DNA from: Spirochaetota bacterium | GTDB lineage: Bacteria; Spirochaetota; UBA4802; UBA5368 | DNA: 62,136 nt | Reading direction: 5' to 3' | Assembly (NCBI GenBank): GCA_035477215.1 | Contig: DATIKU010000003.1 | Coordinates: 1 to 62,136, forward strand | Shown: positions 43,621 to 52,320 of the stretch, piece after piece | Layout of the letters: each line of letters starts with the position of its first letter | How positions within the stretch are numbered: the stretch's first letter is position 1 | Notes under the pieces: generated by a model | Told to the model about the DNA's origin: nothing | Database searches by the model: none | The model's input: the letters and a program-made list of their open reading frames with translations, nothing else | Program-made: the position numbers and the translations under genes

Positions 43621-44400
43621 TCAAGCATTAAGGCTTTCGATAAATTCGGCAATCCTTTCGTTAACCTCCTCATGCCGTTCGAAATAGGACAGGTGGCCCT
43701 CTCCTTCACACACCTCCAGTCGCGCGCCGGGCATCCCCGCCGCGAGCGTCCTGGACACGTCGAGGGGCACCATTTTATCGCCGGTACAGGCGAGTACGAT
43801 AGATGGGACGCCGACTTCCTTCAGCATACTCGTGTAATCGAAAGACGCACAGATGCGGAAATCATTCTTCACCCGGACGGGATCGAGCGACTGGGCCTCC
43901 TTAAGCACCATCTGGCGCACCTCCTCGGGAAGCGCCTTGCTGTATGATAGCTTAACGAGAAATTCGCAAAAGACCTTGAAATCCTTATCGAGAAAATCGA
44001 ATACGAGATCCGACACGGGAAGCTTCGCCCCGGTGTTGAGAAAAACAAGGCCCGCTATTTTTTCAGGAAAAGATCGGTACGCCTCCAGGATGATACCGCC
44101 TCCCATTGAATGACCCGCGAGTACGCAGCGACCGACTTTTTCGGCCTCCACGACTGCCGCGACGGCGCCGACATAGTCCGCCATCGATGGAAGTGTCTCG
44201 ATCGCCGACCTGCCGTGCCCGGGAAGGTCGACCGCGACAACCGTCCTCTTTCCCCTGAAATACTCGAGCTGGTAATGAAACTGGCGCGAATCTCCGGCCG
44301 CCCCATGGATGAAAATGATGGGAGGGGCGCTTCCTCCCTCCGCCATCCGGTATTTCAGTTCGCCGACTGGTGTCGCGCAACTCTTGATCCGTATAGCCAT
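43621..44400 (-). CDS. Alpha/beta hydrolase
   Basis: A 259-aa protein of the alpha/beta-hydrolase fold. The oxyanion segment FIHGAAGDSRQF is near residue 30, the nucleophile elbow is GHSMGGG (Ser near residue 95), and the catalytic Asp and His are likely in CTGDKMVP and EGEGHLSY. Substrates in this family range from esters to haloalkanes and epoxides, so only the class can be named. ATG 44400 is preferred over the ATG at 44424 because GGGAGGA lies just before it. It is followed on the plus strand side by a region with a dead gene. Confidence 0.9.
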   Translation of the reverse strand: MAIRIKSCATPVGELKYRMAEGGSAPPIIFIHGAAGDSRQFHYQLEYFRGKRTVVAVDLPGHGRSAIETLPSMADYVGAVAAVVEAEKVGRCVLAGHSMGGGIILEAYRSFPEKIAGLVFLNTGAKLPVSDLVFDFLDKDFKVFCEFLVKLSYSKALPEEVRQMVLKEAQSLDPVRVKNDFRICASFDYTSMLKEVGVPSIVLACTGDKMVPLDVSRTLAAGMPGARLEVCEGEGHLSYFERHEEVNERIAEFIESLNA

Positions 44401-44669
44401 CACTCCTCCCTGCAGCCTGCCCATTGTTCAATCCACTTTTTCGCTTACCGCGCGGTCATTAACAAGCACTTTTTCAGCGGAAGAGCCGCCTTCCTTTTCC
44501 GTTTTCATGTTCCACCCTGATACGCCTGCGTCATACTGCACCCGGACATCCCATGAAGCGAACGGTCAACGTCCAAGGCCCGGACGTAAGAACGGGCGAC
44601 GATCATGATCATCGCCCGTTCCCGGGAATCGCCGCCTGTCATTATCCTCTCCGACTCATTGACATTTTC
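44401..44669. other. Intergenic stretch with palindrome, no gene recognised
   Basis: A 270-base stretch upstream of the alpha/beta hydrolase, without a gene I can defend. A short plus-strand frame from 44553 has no recognisable N-terminal part. It does run into the PEBP remnant downstream and may include its degraded 5' end. Confidence 0.4.
44591..44620. repeat. 30-bp imperfect palindrome
   Basis: AACGGGCGACGATCA followed by TGATCATCGCCCGTT: 15-base arms without a loop and with a single mismatched pair. No T-run follows. It lies between the hydrolase and the PEBP remnant and could be a protein-binding dyad, a cruciform, or a relic of the palindromic elements seen at 47717-52022, although its sequence differs from theirs. 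Confidence 0.6.
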
Positions 44670-45014
44670 AAGCAGCCGGGCATTATGATTCCGGGCGGCG
44701 TTCCACTTTTCCGGTGTGCGATTTCCATACCCGGCGAGATTGAAATCCCGGAGGGAGCTTCGCCTTCCCGCATGCCGGCCGGGTGCCTCGGGCTCGTCAA
44801 CGCCTTCGGCTTCAGGGGCTACGGCGGACCGCAGCCGCCCGGGGGAAGCGGCATGCATCGCTACGAACTGGCCGCCTAAGCACTCTCCGAGGCGCTGAAA
44901 ATCGGGGAGAGGGAGGTCTTCGAGGCTAACTTTCTCGAGCCTGTCAGGAATAAAGTTCTTGCAAAATCGACAATTACGGGCGGTTTTAAGAACAGGTGGC
45001 GGGCTGAACCATGA
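44670..45014 (+). pseudogene. PEBP (YbhB/YbcL) family remnant with in-frame stop
   Basis: The translated frame contains IPEGAS, then VNAFGFRGYGGPQPPGG and MHRYEL, the hallmark of phosphatidylethanolamine-binding-like YbhB/YbcL proteins (usually NDFGRxGYGGPCPPxG..HRYxF). Directly after HRYEL the frame reads AA, a TAA stop at 44877-44879, then AL. In intact members this place reads VYAL, so TAC to TAA is the likely inactivating change. The same frame continues past the stop with LEPVRNKVLAKSTITGGFKN, matching the normal C-terminal end (HVLAxAELxGTY..). The N-terminal third is unrecognisable. So this is a decayed gene; the left boundary is approximate. Confidence 0.8.
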
Positions 45015-45128
45015 CGTCTTTGCACTCGTTCGTCCCGGTAAAGACTGTCATCACTCACGCCGCGCCTGTCCGGCGGTTGTAAAATATTACGGCGAGTTAA
45101 CGCGACGTCCGCGTCGGGGCTTTCATCA

Positions 45129-45737
45129 ATGAACAAGAAAGAGCGCGGCGAACTGATCGTCGAATGCGCAAAGCGGCTCTTCGTGCGCAAGGGCTTTCAT
45201 GGCGTGACGGCGAGCGACATCATCGAAGAGGCGCGCATCGCCCGCAGCACCTTTTACGCGCACTTTCCCGGCAGGATGGAGATATTCCAGATCCTTGTCG
45301 ACCGCTACTCCGCGATCCTCCTTGACTCCATTATGGGCATAAACATCTCCCGCGCCGGGGACAACGCGCCGCTCTCCGCGCAGATCCGCGAAATGAGCGC
45401 AGGCCTCGTCGACGCCATCGACCGGAACCGCGACCTCACGCTCCTGCTCATCACCGCTCCGCTGGGCCACGACGACCAGTTCGACCGGAGCGTTTCCGAT
45501 TTCTTTTCGAAGATACTGTCGGCCATACGACAGCTTTTGGCGGAGGGAATGGAGGGCCGCACCATACGGAAGCTCGATCCCGACACCATATCGTACGTCA
45601 TCCTCGGCAGTATAAAGCAGATACTGCTGCAATGGCTTGTTTACCGGGAGATTGACGACATACACGCAGCGCTCGACGACATCACCGAATACACGCTCTT
45701 CGGCATTGCCGCCCTGTCGCCGGCGAAAACGCTTTGA
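45129..45737 (+). CDS. TetR-family transcriptional regulator
   Basis: A 202-aa repressor-type protein. The N-terminal DNA-binding part (residues 5-50) shows the TetR helix-turn-helix pattern (GFHGVTASDIIEEARIARSTFYAHF). The C-terminal ligand domain is variable. It lies 34 bases upstream of the AzgA-type purine permease gene on the same strand, so it may control that gene and be induced by a purine, but this is inference. ATG 45129 has no strong ribosome site, while family alignment supports it. No operator palindrome is obvious in the upstream 100 bases. Confidence 0.92.
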   Translation: MNKKERGELIVECAKRLFVRKGFHGVTASDIIEEARIARSTFYAHFPGRMEIFQILVDRYSAILLDSIMGINISRAGDNAPLSAQIREMSAGLVDAIDRNRDLTLLLITAPLGHDDQFDRSVSDFFSKILSAIRQLLAEGMEGRTIRKLDPDTISYVILGSIKQILLQWLVYREIDDIHAALDDITEYTLFGIAALSPAKTL

Positions 45738-45771
45738 CACTGCGCGGCTTGCCGCGCAATCGGAGGACGGT

Positions 45772-47103
45772 ATGAACGCACTCGATCGCTTCTTTAAAAT
45801 CGGCGAGCGCGGCTCGAGCATCCGCACCGAGGTCCTGGCCGGACTCACCACCTTCGTAACCATGGCGTACATCATATTCGTCCAACCGGCAATCCTCTCG
45901 GCCGGAGGCATGGACTTCGGCGCGGTGCTGGTCGCCACCTGCCTCTCGTCCGCTATCGCGAGCGTCGCGATGGGCCTGTACGCCAATTACCCGATCGCGC
46001 TCGCCCCGGCCATGGGCGAGAACTTCTTCTTCTCGTTCGTGGTGATCGTCGCAATGGGCGTCCCCTGGGACGTGGCGCTGGGCATCATCTTCCACTCGGC
46101 GGTGCTCTTTCTCATCCTCTCGCTCTTCAAGGTGCGCGAACAGATCATCAACGCCATCCCGCCGTCGTTCAAAGCCGGAATCGCCGTTGGAATCGGCGTT
46201 TTCATCGCCTTCATCGGCCTGGTGTACGGCGGTATCGTCGAGAAATCGCCGGGCGGAGTTCTTCAGCTTGGCAAAGTGCAGTCCGTCCATGTGCTGCTTC
46301 CCTTCGCGGGGCTGCTTGTAATGGCCGCGCTCTCGCGCCTGCGCGTGAGGGGGGCCATGCTTATCGGCATGCTCGTCACCACACTCGCGGCGCTGCCATT
46401 GGGCATCGTCCAGTTCCACGGCTTCGTGAGCATGCCCCCATCGATTGAGCCGACCTTTCTGAAGATGGACCTGTTGACGGCGCTACGGCCCGAGTACTGG
46501 CCGCTCATACTGGTCTTCCTCTTTATGGACCTCTTCGACACGGTGGGCACCGTGGTGGGCGTCACCCAGCAGGCCGGACTCATGAGGGAGGACGGTACGG
46601 TTCCGAAACTGCGCGAGATCCTCATCACCGATTCGGCCGCATCGGTGCTGGGCGCGGCTCTGGGGACCTCCACGGTGGTCACCTACATCGAGAGCTCTGC
46701 CGGCGTGCAGGAGGGCGGGCGCACGGGCCTTACCGCGGTGGTGGCGGGACTTCTGTTCCTCGCGGCGCTCTTCTTCGAGCCGCTTGCGAAAATGCTCGGC
46801 GGCGGGTTTTCGCCGGGCGAGGGAGCCATGACGCTCTACCCGGTCATCGCGCCGGCGCTCATCTTTGTTGGTTCCATGCTCCTGCGAAACGCCGCGCGTA
46901 TCGACTTCTCCGACATCACCGAGTCGCTGCCGGCGTTTCTGGTGGTGATCGGGATGCCGCTCACCTACTCGATCGCCGACGGACTTGCGTTCGGGTTCAT
47001 TTCTTACCCGATTATCAAGATACTCACCGGCAGGCTCAGGGACGTGCATCCCATCATGTTTGCGCTCGGCGTGGTATTTATTCTGAGGTACGCGTTTTTA
47101 TAG
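45772..47103 (+). CDS. AzgA-family purine permease (NCS2)
   Basis: A 443-aa membrane transporter with about 12-14 helices of the AzgA/GhxP branch of nucleobase:cation symporters, which take up hypoxanthine, guanine or adenine. Recognition rests on the N-terminal GERGSSIRTEVLAGLTTFVTMAYII, the NYPIALAPAMGENFFFSF motif and the FMDLFDTVGTVVGV motif, all standard for this branch. ATG 45772 has GGAGGACGG upstream; the open frame before it overlaps the TetR gene. The convergent apt gene on the other side strongly suggests salvage of an imported purine base. Confidence 0.92.
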   Translation: MNALDRFFKIGERGSSIRTEVLAGLTTFVTMAYIIFVQPAILSAGGMDFGAVLVATCLSSAIASVAMGLYANYPIALAPAMGENFFFSFVVIVAMGVPWDVALGIIFHSAVLFLILSLFKVREQIINAIPPSFKAGIAVGIGVFIAFIGLVYGGIVEKSPGGVLQLGKVQSVHVLLPFAGLLVMAALSRLRVRGAMLIGMLVTTLAALPLGIVQFHGFVSMPPSIEPTFLKMDLLTALRPEYWPLILVFLFMDLFDTVGTVVGVTQQAGLMREDGTVPKLREILITDSAASVLGAALGTSTVVTYIESSAGVQEGGRTGLTAVVAGLLFLAALFFEPLAKMLGGGFSPGEGAMTLYPVIAPALIFVGSMLLRNAARIDFSDITESLPAFLVVIGMPLTYSIADGLAFGFISYPIIKILTGRLRDVHPIMFALGVVFILRYAFL

Positions 47104-47155
47104 GATGATCAGGTTTCAGGCCCCGCTCACGATCGTCGCCTGAATGCGCAATCTC

Positions 47156-47683
47156 TCAATCCCCCTCAAACTCACAGAGGGCGAACATCCTGTGGCCCGC
47201 CTCTTTTATCTTAGCGCGCCCGCCCACGTCGGGAAGGTCGACGATGAACGCCATTTCGACCACGGCGCCGCCCAGCTTCTCGATGAGCTTCGTCGCGGCC
47301 ATGGCCGTGCCGCCGGTGGCGAGCAGGTCGTCGACGATCAGCACGCGGTCTCCGGGTTTGATCGCATCGACGTGCATCTCGATGATGTCGGTGCCGTACT
47401 CGAGTTCGTACTCGTGGCGCTCGGTCTTATATGGAAGCTTTCCTTTTTTCCGCACGGGGACGAAGCCTTTCCCCAGCCTGTACGCAACCGCTCCGCCCAG
47501 GATGAACCCGCGCGCCTCGAGCCCTACCACGACATCGATGGGCATTTCCCGGTATCGCTCGACGAAAGAGTCGATCACCTCGCGCAGGCCCTCGGCATCT
47601 TTAAGGAGCGTGGTGATGTCGCGGAACATGATCCCCTTTTTCGGAAAATCGGGGATGGTGCGGATTTTCGATTTGATGGACAT
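47156..47683 (-). CDS. apt: Adenine phosphoribosyltransferase
   Basis: A 175-aa enzyme converting adenine and PRPP to AMP. Family motifs are IPDFPKKGIMFRDITTLL at the start, GLEARGFILG and the PRPP loop VLIVDDLLATGGTA. ATG 47683 is chosen: the protein then opens MSIKSKIRTIPDFPK and GGAGG lies about 9 bases upstream. The longer frame adds an unrelated 14 residues reaching toward the palindromic element. It is convergent with the purine permease gene. Confidence 0.95.
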   Translation of the reverse strand: MSIKSKIRTIPDFPKKGIMFRDITTLLKDAEGLREVIDSFVERYREMPIDVVVGLEARGFILGGAVAYRLGKGFVPVRKKGKLPYKTERHEYELEYGTDIIEMHVDAIKPGDRVLIVDDLLATGGTAMAATKLIEKLGGAVVEMAFIVDLPDVGGRAKIKEAGHRMFALCEFEGD

Positions 47684-47716
47684 GGGCGCATGCCCTCCAT
47701 TTATAATGATTGCGGG

Positions 47717-47764
47717 CGCGCACATTGAAGACGCGGATCCGGATCCGCGTCTTCAATGTGCGCG
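47717..47764. repeat. 48-bp perfect palindrome (element copy 1)
   Basis: A perfect dyad of 24-base arms without a loop, centred between 47740 and 47741; the core reads GACGCGGATCCGGATCCGCG. It lies just after the stop codon of the activase gene and before the apt start region. The shared TTGAAGxCGCGGATyCGrATCCGC core links it to the copy at 51983. No T-run follows, so it is not a normal terminator. Confidence 0.9.
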
Positions 47765-47771
47765 TCTTCCA

Positions 47772-50700
47772 TTACGCCATGCTCTCCCCGGATACGTCAA
47801 TTCTCTTTCGACCGAATTCGTCCATATTAACCGGTTCCGGTTCGCGCTTTGCGTAATCATCATCCTTCGCCGCTATATTTTGCAGGTACACCCCCACCAT
47901 GCGGTTGACGTCACTCTCGCCGTCATAAAAGAGGGTGAGGAGGCGGGGAAACGTTTCCGCGCGTTCATGCAGGCGCGGATATGCATCCGTACCATGGTGT
48001 TCCGCGACCCGGCCAACCCGCGCGGCATCGCCCTGAAACAGCGCGTTCGTGATGTTCCCCGGCATGCAGCCGAACGGCGCGCAGTTCACCACCAGCGCCG
48101 CACCGTCGTCCGCAAATGCCGCGGCGCGACCCAGCGTGAGGATGGCCTCGCCCTCGAATTCGACCGGTAGGAAGCGTTTCCCGTAATCAATCATCGCCTC
48201 GATGGTTGGTTCGCGCCTATGGGAGAGATGCGCGTCCATGGCGCGCTCGAATTTATGATAACGGTGAAAGAGATAGGCGGTCTTGAGCCCCACCACGGTC
48301 CGATTCCAGAAACCGGTCCGGTTTCGCCTGGCGGAATGACGCTCCATCCACGCTGTGTAGAGTATCCACTCGGAGATCGGCGTAAGCCAGGCCTCGCCGC
48401 CGAAGCTCTCGATGGCGCGTACAAGGTCGTTGTTGCAATAGGGATTGCAGCGTACGTAGATCTCGCCGACGACGCCAACCAGCGGTTTTTCAACGAGCGA
48501 AACGGGCACGCGTGAGATCGAGTCGAGCGCCGCGAGGGTTGCCGCAATGAGGTCGCTTTTCGAGCCGGCGGCCTCCTCCACTCGCCGGAGGGCCTCTTCG
48601 GCCGCGCGATCGACCGAGCCCGGTTCCCGCTCATACGGCCTTCTCGCGCAGATCTGCTTGAAGAGCATGTCGCCCGAGATGATGATGTTCCACAGGTACA
48701 TGCGCAGGCCCTCGGGCATCCCCATGTACGAATTGACCGATGACGGTGAAAAGATCTCCGCCTGGCCGAAACCGTTCTCGGCCAGGATCCTGCGGTGGAG
48801 CAGCGTATACTGGCCGAAACGGCACGGCCCTTCCGCCGTCGGCATAAAGAGCGCATGTCTTCGCGGGTCGGCGCCGATCTCCCGCATTTTTCGTAAAAAC
48901 ACGCCGATGGTGGTGCTCGCCGGCAGACACTCGCTCCCGCGCACGCCGCGCCGCCCCACCTCGTGCGCCGCGCCGTCCTCCACCGGCAGCGCCTCGGCGT
49001 CAAAGCCCCAGGCGCGGAAACCCGCCGCCGAGATGCGCGCGGATATCTCGTGCATGGGCGGGATCCAGAGCTTGCGGTCGCTCTGTTTCCATGTCGGAAG
49101 GAACGCCCCGGCCTTCGGCTTCGACGCTTCCGCTCCGGTTCCGTGCGTGCGGACTACGTCCATGAAGGCCTCGATGCGCGTGAGGTATCCGGTGTCCGAC
49201 CCGTGCTCGTCGAGCTCGACGATGAGGTACGGCTTTCCTTTCATGATCTCCTCGAAGCGGGTGAGCACGAATGAATCCGGACCGCAGCCGAAGTTGGTGA
49301 GGTAGACGGGATACAGGCCGTCCATATCGCGGATCTTTTGGGAGAAGGCGAGGATACGCTCGCCGTAGTGCCAGTACATATAGTGCACGTTCGAGCTCCA
49401 GTCGGAGGGATCCATCAGGCACTCGTAGGGCAGGATTTCGACGTCGCTCCCCGCGAAGCGCTCCGGCAGTCCCATGTTGATGACCGGATCATACAGGTTA
49501 TAGGGCCTGCCGATGAAGACGATCCCCTTTTTCCCGTCCTCCCTCATCTTTGCGAGGAGCTTCAGTCCGTATTCATAACGTCGCAAAAGATGGGCGTGAT
49601 GGGCCTCAAGCCCCGCACGGTACGCCTGGCGGACATCTTCCTCCCCGAACTCGAATCCGACGAGGGCCTGTTTGAGCGATTCGACGATGAGCCGCTCGTC
49701 GAGACGGAAATCGACCACGGGCGCGATGACCGGCACCGGAAGGCCGAGCGTACCGGCGGCAAGCGACGGGATGGAGATCTCGTAGGGACACGAGATGCGC
49801 GGAAGGCCGCTCTCCTGCCTGCGCTCGCTGATCACCGTCGGGAAGAACAGGGCGTCGACGCCGTCCCCGGCGGCGAGTTCACGCGCGTGCGCGAGCGCCA
49901 TCTTGACGGGAAAGCAGAAGTCCGATTTGGCGATGCGGATGCCGGCCTCCTTATGGAGCGGCGTTGAGGCGCCGGAGAGCGCGACATCGAAGCCGAGGCG
50001 CCCGAGAAAGGTCCGCCACAGCGGCAGGTAACCGTGCATGGAGAGCGCCTGCGTTATGCCGATGCGCCTCCCATGGATGCGCCGATTCGAATCGGCGCAT
50101 CCATGGGAGGCTTTCCGCGGGCGCGAATATGCATTCGCGCTTTCAGCCATAGACCGCACGCGGGAAAGGTGATTGACGGGCCGCGTGTTTTTCCGGTGGC
50201 GCACATCTTCATGCGGGCTCGAATTCCCGCGGGGGTGTGAATAGTAATCCGCGCATTCCCCCTCGTCCCGCCCGCACAGATATCCCCACGACTCCTCGAC
50301 GCCGCCTTCCAGGCGCGCCACGGTGATGGTGCAGCGATTGGCGCAGTCGGTGCAGGCGCGGTACCCGATGTCGATCTGCCGCTCGAAGACGGAAAGCCCC
50401 CGGAAAGCACCCGCGCAAGCGTCGCTGTGCTCGAGCGAAATAATCGCGGCACCGAGCGCGCCCATAACATGGCAGTGCGGCGAAACCACGATCTCCTTGC
50501 CCGTAATGAGCTCGAAGGCCGCGACAAGGCCGTTATTCCGCGCCGTGGCCCCCTGGAAAAAGACGCGCTCACCGGTGACCGGGCGCGTGCCCACCACCCG
50601 GTACAGGTAGTTTTTCGCGATGGAATGGAGCACCCCGGCCAGGGTTTCCTCGTGCGAACGCCCCTCGCGGAGCAGGCGCTGGATATCCTGCTCCATGAAA

Positions 50701-52259
50701 ACGGTGCAGCGGTCGGAGGTATGCGGTATGCGGCGGCCGAGCGTAAGCGCGCCGATATCGCGCACGTCGTAGCCGAGGCGCACGGCCTGCTCCTCGATGA
50801 ATGATCCGGTTCCGGCGGCGCAGACGAAATTCATGTTGCAGTCGATCACGGCGCCGCCGGAACCGCGAATGTACTTGGCGTCCTGCCCGCCGATCTCGAA
50901 TACCGTTTCTATGGAAGGATCGTGATGTGTCGCGCCGCGATAATGCGCGGTGATCTCGTTCACGATGGCCGAGGCGCCCATAACGCGGCCCACCAGCCGG
51001 CGTCCCGAACCGGTGGTTGCCACGCGTTCGATCCGGGCGCCATCCTCCAGCACGCCGACAAGCGCGCTGAAGAGCGCGCCCGACGCGCCGAGGGGATCGC
51101 CCCCGGTCTTCCGGTATATGTCGCAGACCACCTCGCGGCTCTCAGCGTCGATCACAACGCACTTGGTGGAGGTGGAGCCTATGTCCACGCCGAGCGCCAG
51201 GGGCTTCCCGGCCGGCGCCTTTCGGTGTACGCGCACCTCGTTTCCCTCCGCCTGGTATTCTTCTATCGGATTGATTGTGCTCCGCTTCGAGCGGCAAAGG
51301 GCAAGCACACGCGAATCGGCGTCGTTGAACAGGCCCTGGCCCTCGCGAGGTGAGCATCCGACGAAGCATCCGGAGGGCCCCCCCCCTTCCGAAACCGGTA
51401 ATCCGCCGCGGGCACTCCACTCGCGGGCGGTCTCCCTCGCGGCCTCCCGCTCGCCTGCAAGCGCGGCCCCGATGGCGGCGAGAAAATGCCCGCGATCGTG
51501 AAACACGGGCCGGCCCACCTCGCACCGCACCCATTCGCGCGCCTGGGGATTGAGGAAGAGTCCGCCGCAGAAGAGCACGGGGCAGGCCGGAACATCCCCC
51601 CGAAAAGCCGTGGCCAGCATGGTGGTCACCACGCCCCGGCACAATCCAGACCACAGCTCATCGCGCGTGTGGCCCTCCTGCTGGCGATGGATGATGTCGG
51701 ACTTGGCGAAAACGGCGCAGCGCGTGGCGATCGAGGGCGGCTCCGCATGGGAGGGCAGGGCCGCGACATCCTCGTAGCCAAAGCCCATTCGGCGCATCTG
51801 TTCGTCGAGGAAGGAACCGGTGCCCGCCGCACAGAGGCTGTTCTCGCGGTAGGCGCGGAAGCTCATGGCGTCATCGAGCTCGATACAGCGAATGGAGCCG
51901 GCGCCCACGATCACGATTTGCCGGCATTCTATACCGAGGTAGCGCACGGCCTCGATGGCCGCGGCAATCTCATCAATGATCTGCGTTTGAATGTGCGGAT
52001 TCGAATCCGCGCCTTCAAACGCGCCCCTGTCGCAAATCTGCCCGGCGAAGGGACCGGTGGCGACGATACGCAGACCCGGCGCGCCGGAACCGGCCGCTTC
52101 CATCATACCCGCTATCATCGAATTGAGCGCTAAACGCGGATTGCCGTGATGTTCACCGTAGAGCATGCACTCAGCGGTTCCTGAAACGTTTCGGTCGGAG
52201 AAAGCCCCTGCCGGTACTATCTTTAAAAATTTGCTCCCCGCGTCGACGCCGATGACCAT
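47772..52259 (-). CDS. Giant 2-hydroxyacyl-CoA dehydratase activase-like protein (two ASKHA modules + DUF2229)
   Basis: A 1495-aa protein. Two ASKHA ATPase modules of the BadF/BadG/HgdC type occupy about residues 1-275 and 355-620. Each has GxDxGS-type phosphate loops (VIGVDAGSKF; GVDIGSTSTK) and the [4Fe-4S] cluster Cys pairs (CAAGTGSF with TRCAVF or DRCTVF). A Cys cluster CTDCANRC follows near residue 640, then a DUF2229-type domain from about 732 (IGITQALSMHGYLPLWRTF) and a dehydratase-subunit-like C-terminal part (GRPYNLYDPVINMGLP). Classical activators energise radical dehydratases by ATP-driven electron transfer, and stand-alone fusions like this are widespread but of unknown substrate. 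Several long palindromes are inside the coding frame (see repeats). GAGG precedes ATG 52259. Confidence 0.88.
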   Translation of the reverse strand: MVIGVDAGSKFLKIVPAGAFSDRNVSGTAECMLYGEHHGNPRLALNSMIAGMMEAAGSGAPGLRIVATGPFAGQICDRGAFEGADSNPHIQTQIIDEIAAAIEAVRYLGIECRQIVIVGAGSIRCIELDDAMSFRAYRENSLCAAGTGSFLDEQMRRMGFGYEDVAALPSHAEPPSIATRCAVFAKSDIIHRQQEGHTRDELWSGLCRGVVTTMLATAFRGDVPACPVLFCGGLFLNPQAREWVRCEVGRPVFHDRGHFLAAIGAALAGEREAARETAREWSARGGLPVSEGGGPSGCFVGCSPREGQGLFNDADSRVLALCRSKRSTINPIEEYQAEGNEVRVHRKAPAGKPLALGVDIGSTSTKCVVIDAESREVVCDIYRKTGGDPLGASGALFSALVGVLEDGARIERVATTGSGRRLVGRVMGASAIVNEITAHYRGATHHDPSIETVFEIGGQDAKYIRGSGGAVIDCNMNFVCAAGTGSFIEEQAVRLGYDVRDIGALTLGRRIPHTSDRCTVFMEQDIQRLLREGRSHEETLAGVLHSIAKNYLYRVVGTRPVTGERVFFQGATARNNGLVAAFELITGKEIVVSPHCHVMGALGAAIISLEHSDACAGAFRGLSVFERQIDIGYRACTDCANRCTITVARLEGGVEESWGYLCGRDEGECADYYSHPRGNSSPHEDVRHRKNTRPVNHLSRVRSMAESANAYSRPRKASHGCADSNRRIHGRRIGITQALSMHGYLPLWRTFLGRLGFDVALSGASTPLHKEAGIRIAKSDFCFPVKMALAHARELAAGDGVDALFFPTVISERRQESGLPRISCPYEISIPSLAAGTLGLPVPVIAPVVDFRLDERLIVESLKQALVGFEFGEEDVRQAYRAGLEAHHAHLLRRYEYGLKLLAKMREDGKKGIVFIGRPYNLYDPVINMGLPERFAGSDVEILPYECLMDPSDWSSNVHYMYWHYGERILAFSQKIRDMDGLYPVYLTNFGCGPDSFVLTRFEEIMKGKPYLIVELDEHGSDTGYLTRIEAFMDVVRTHGTGAEASKPKAGAFLPTWKQSDRKLWIPPMHEISARISAAGFRAWGFDAEALPVEDGAAHEVGRRGVRGSECLPASTTIGVFLRKMREIGADPRRHALFMPTAEGPCRFGQYTLLHRRILAENGFGQAEIFSPSSVNSYMGMPEGLRMYLWNIIISGDMLFKQICARRPYEREPGSVDRAAEEALRRVEEAAGSKSDLIAATLAALDSISRVPVSLVEKPLVGVVGEIYVRCNPYCNNDLVRAIESFGGEAWLTPISEWILYTAWMERHSARRNRTGFWNRTVVGLKTAYLFHRYHKFERAMDAHLSHRREPTIEAMIDYGKRFLPVEFEGEAILTLGRAAAFADDGAALVVNCAPFGCMPGNITNALFQGDAARVGRVAEHHGTDAYPRLHERAETFPRLLTLFYDGESDVNRMVGVYLQNIAAKDDDYAKREPEPVNMDEFGRKRIDVSGESMA
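50066..50111. repeat. 46-bp perfect palindrome inside the activase gene (element copy 3)
   Basis: A perfect dyad centred at 50088/50089 with 23-base arms; the core is GCCGATTCGAATCGGC. It is translated in frame as about 15 residues including CADSNRRIH, in a linker just before the DUF2229 domain. Compare GADSNPHIQ encoded by the copy at 51983. The arms outside the core differ from those of copies 1 and 2. Confidence 0.9.
50121..50140. repeat. 20-bp inverted repeat next to element copy 3
   Basis: GCGCGAAT, 4-base loop, ATTCGCGC. It is translated in frame within ESANAYSR. It lies only 9 bases from the perfect 46-bp palindrome, and a weaker dyad (GCGGG..CCCGC at 50213-50230) lies a further 70 bases away. 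This suggests an accretion of small palindromes in one linker. Confidence 0.6.
51983..52022. repeat. 40-bp near-perfect palindrome inside the activase gene (element copy 2)
   Basis: Arms of 20 bases centred at 52002/52003 with two mismatched pairs; the core is GCGGATTCGAATCCGC. It is translated in frame as AFEGADSNPHIQT (about residues 79-92 of the activase-like protein). The part TTGAAGGCGCGGATTCGAAT aligns with TTGAAGACGCGGATCCGGAT of copy 1. Confidence 0.85.
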
Positions 52260-52320
52260 TTAAACCTCACAGAATATGGACCGATCGCGGCCCGATTTAT
52301 ATTCATACACAATTATGATA

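Noticed and set aside
47717-47764. The 48-bp palindrome as a simple terminator
   Set aside because: It has no T-run on either strand and no loop, and it shares its core with a copy inside coding sequence, so a repeated element explains it better.
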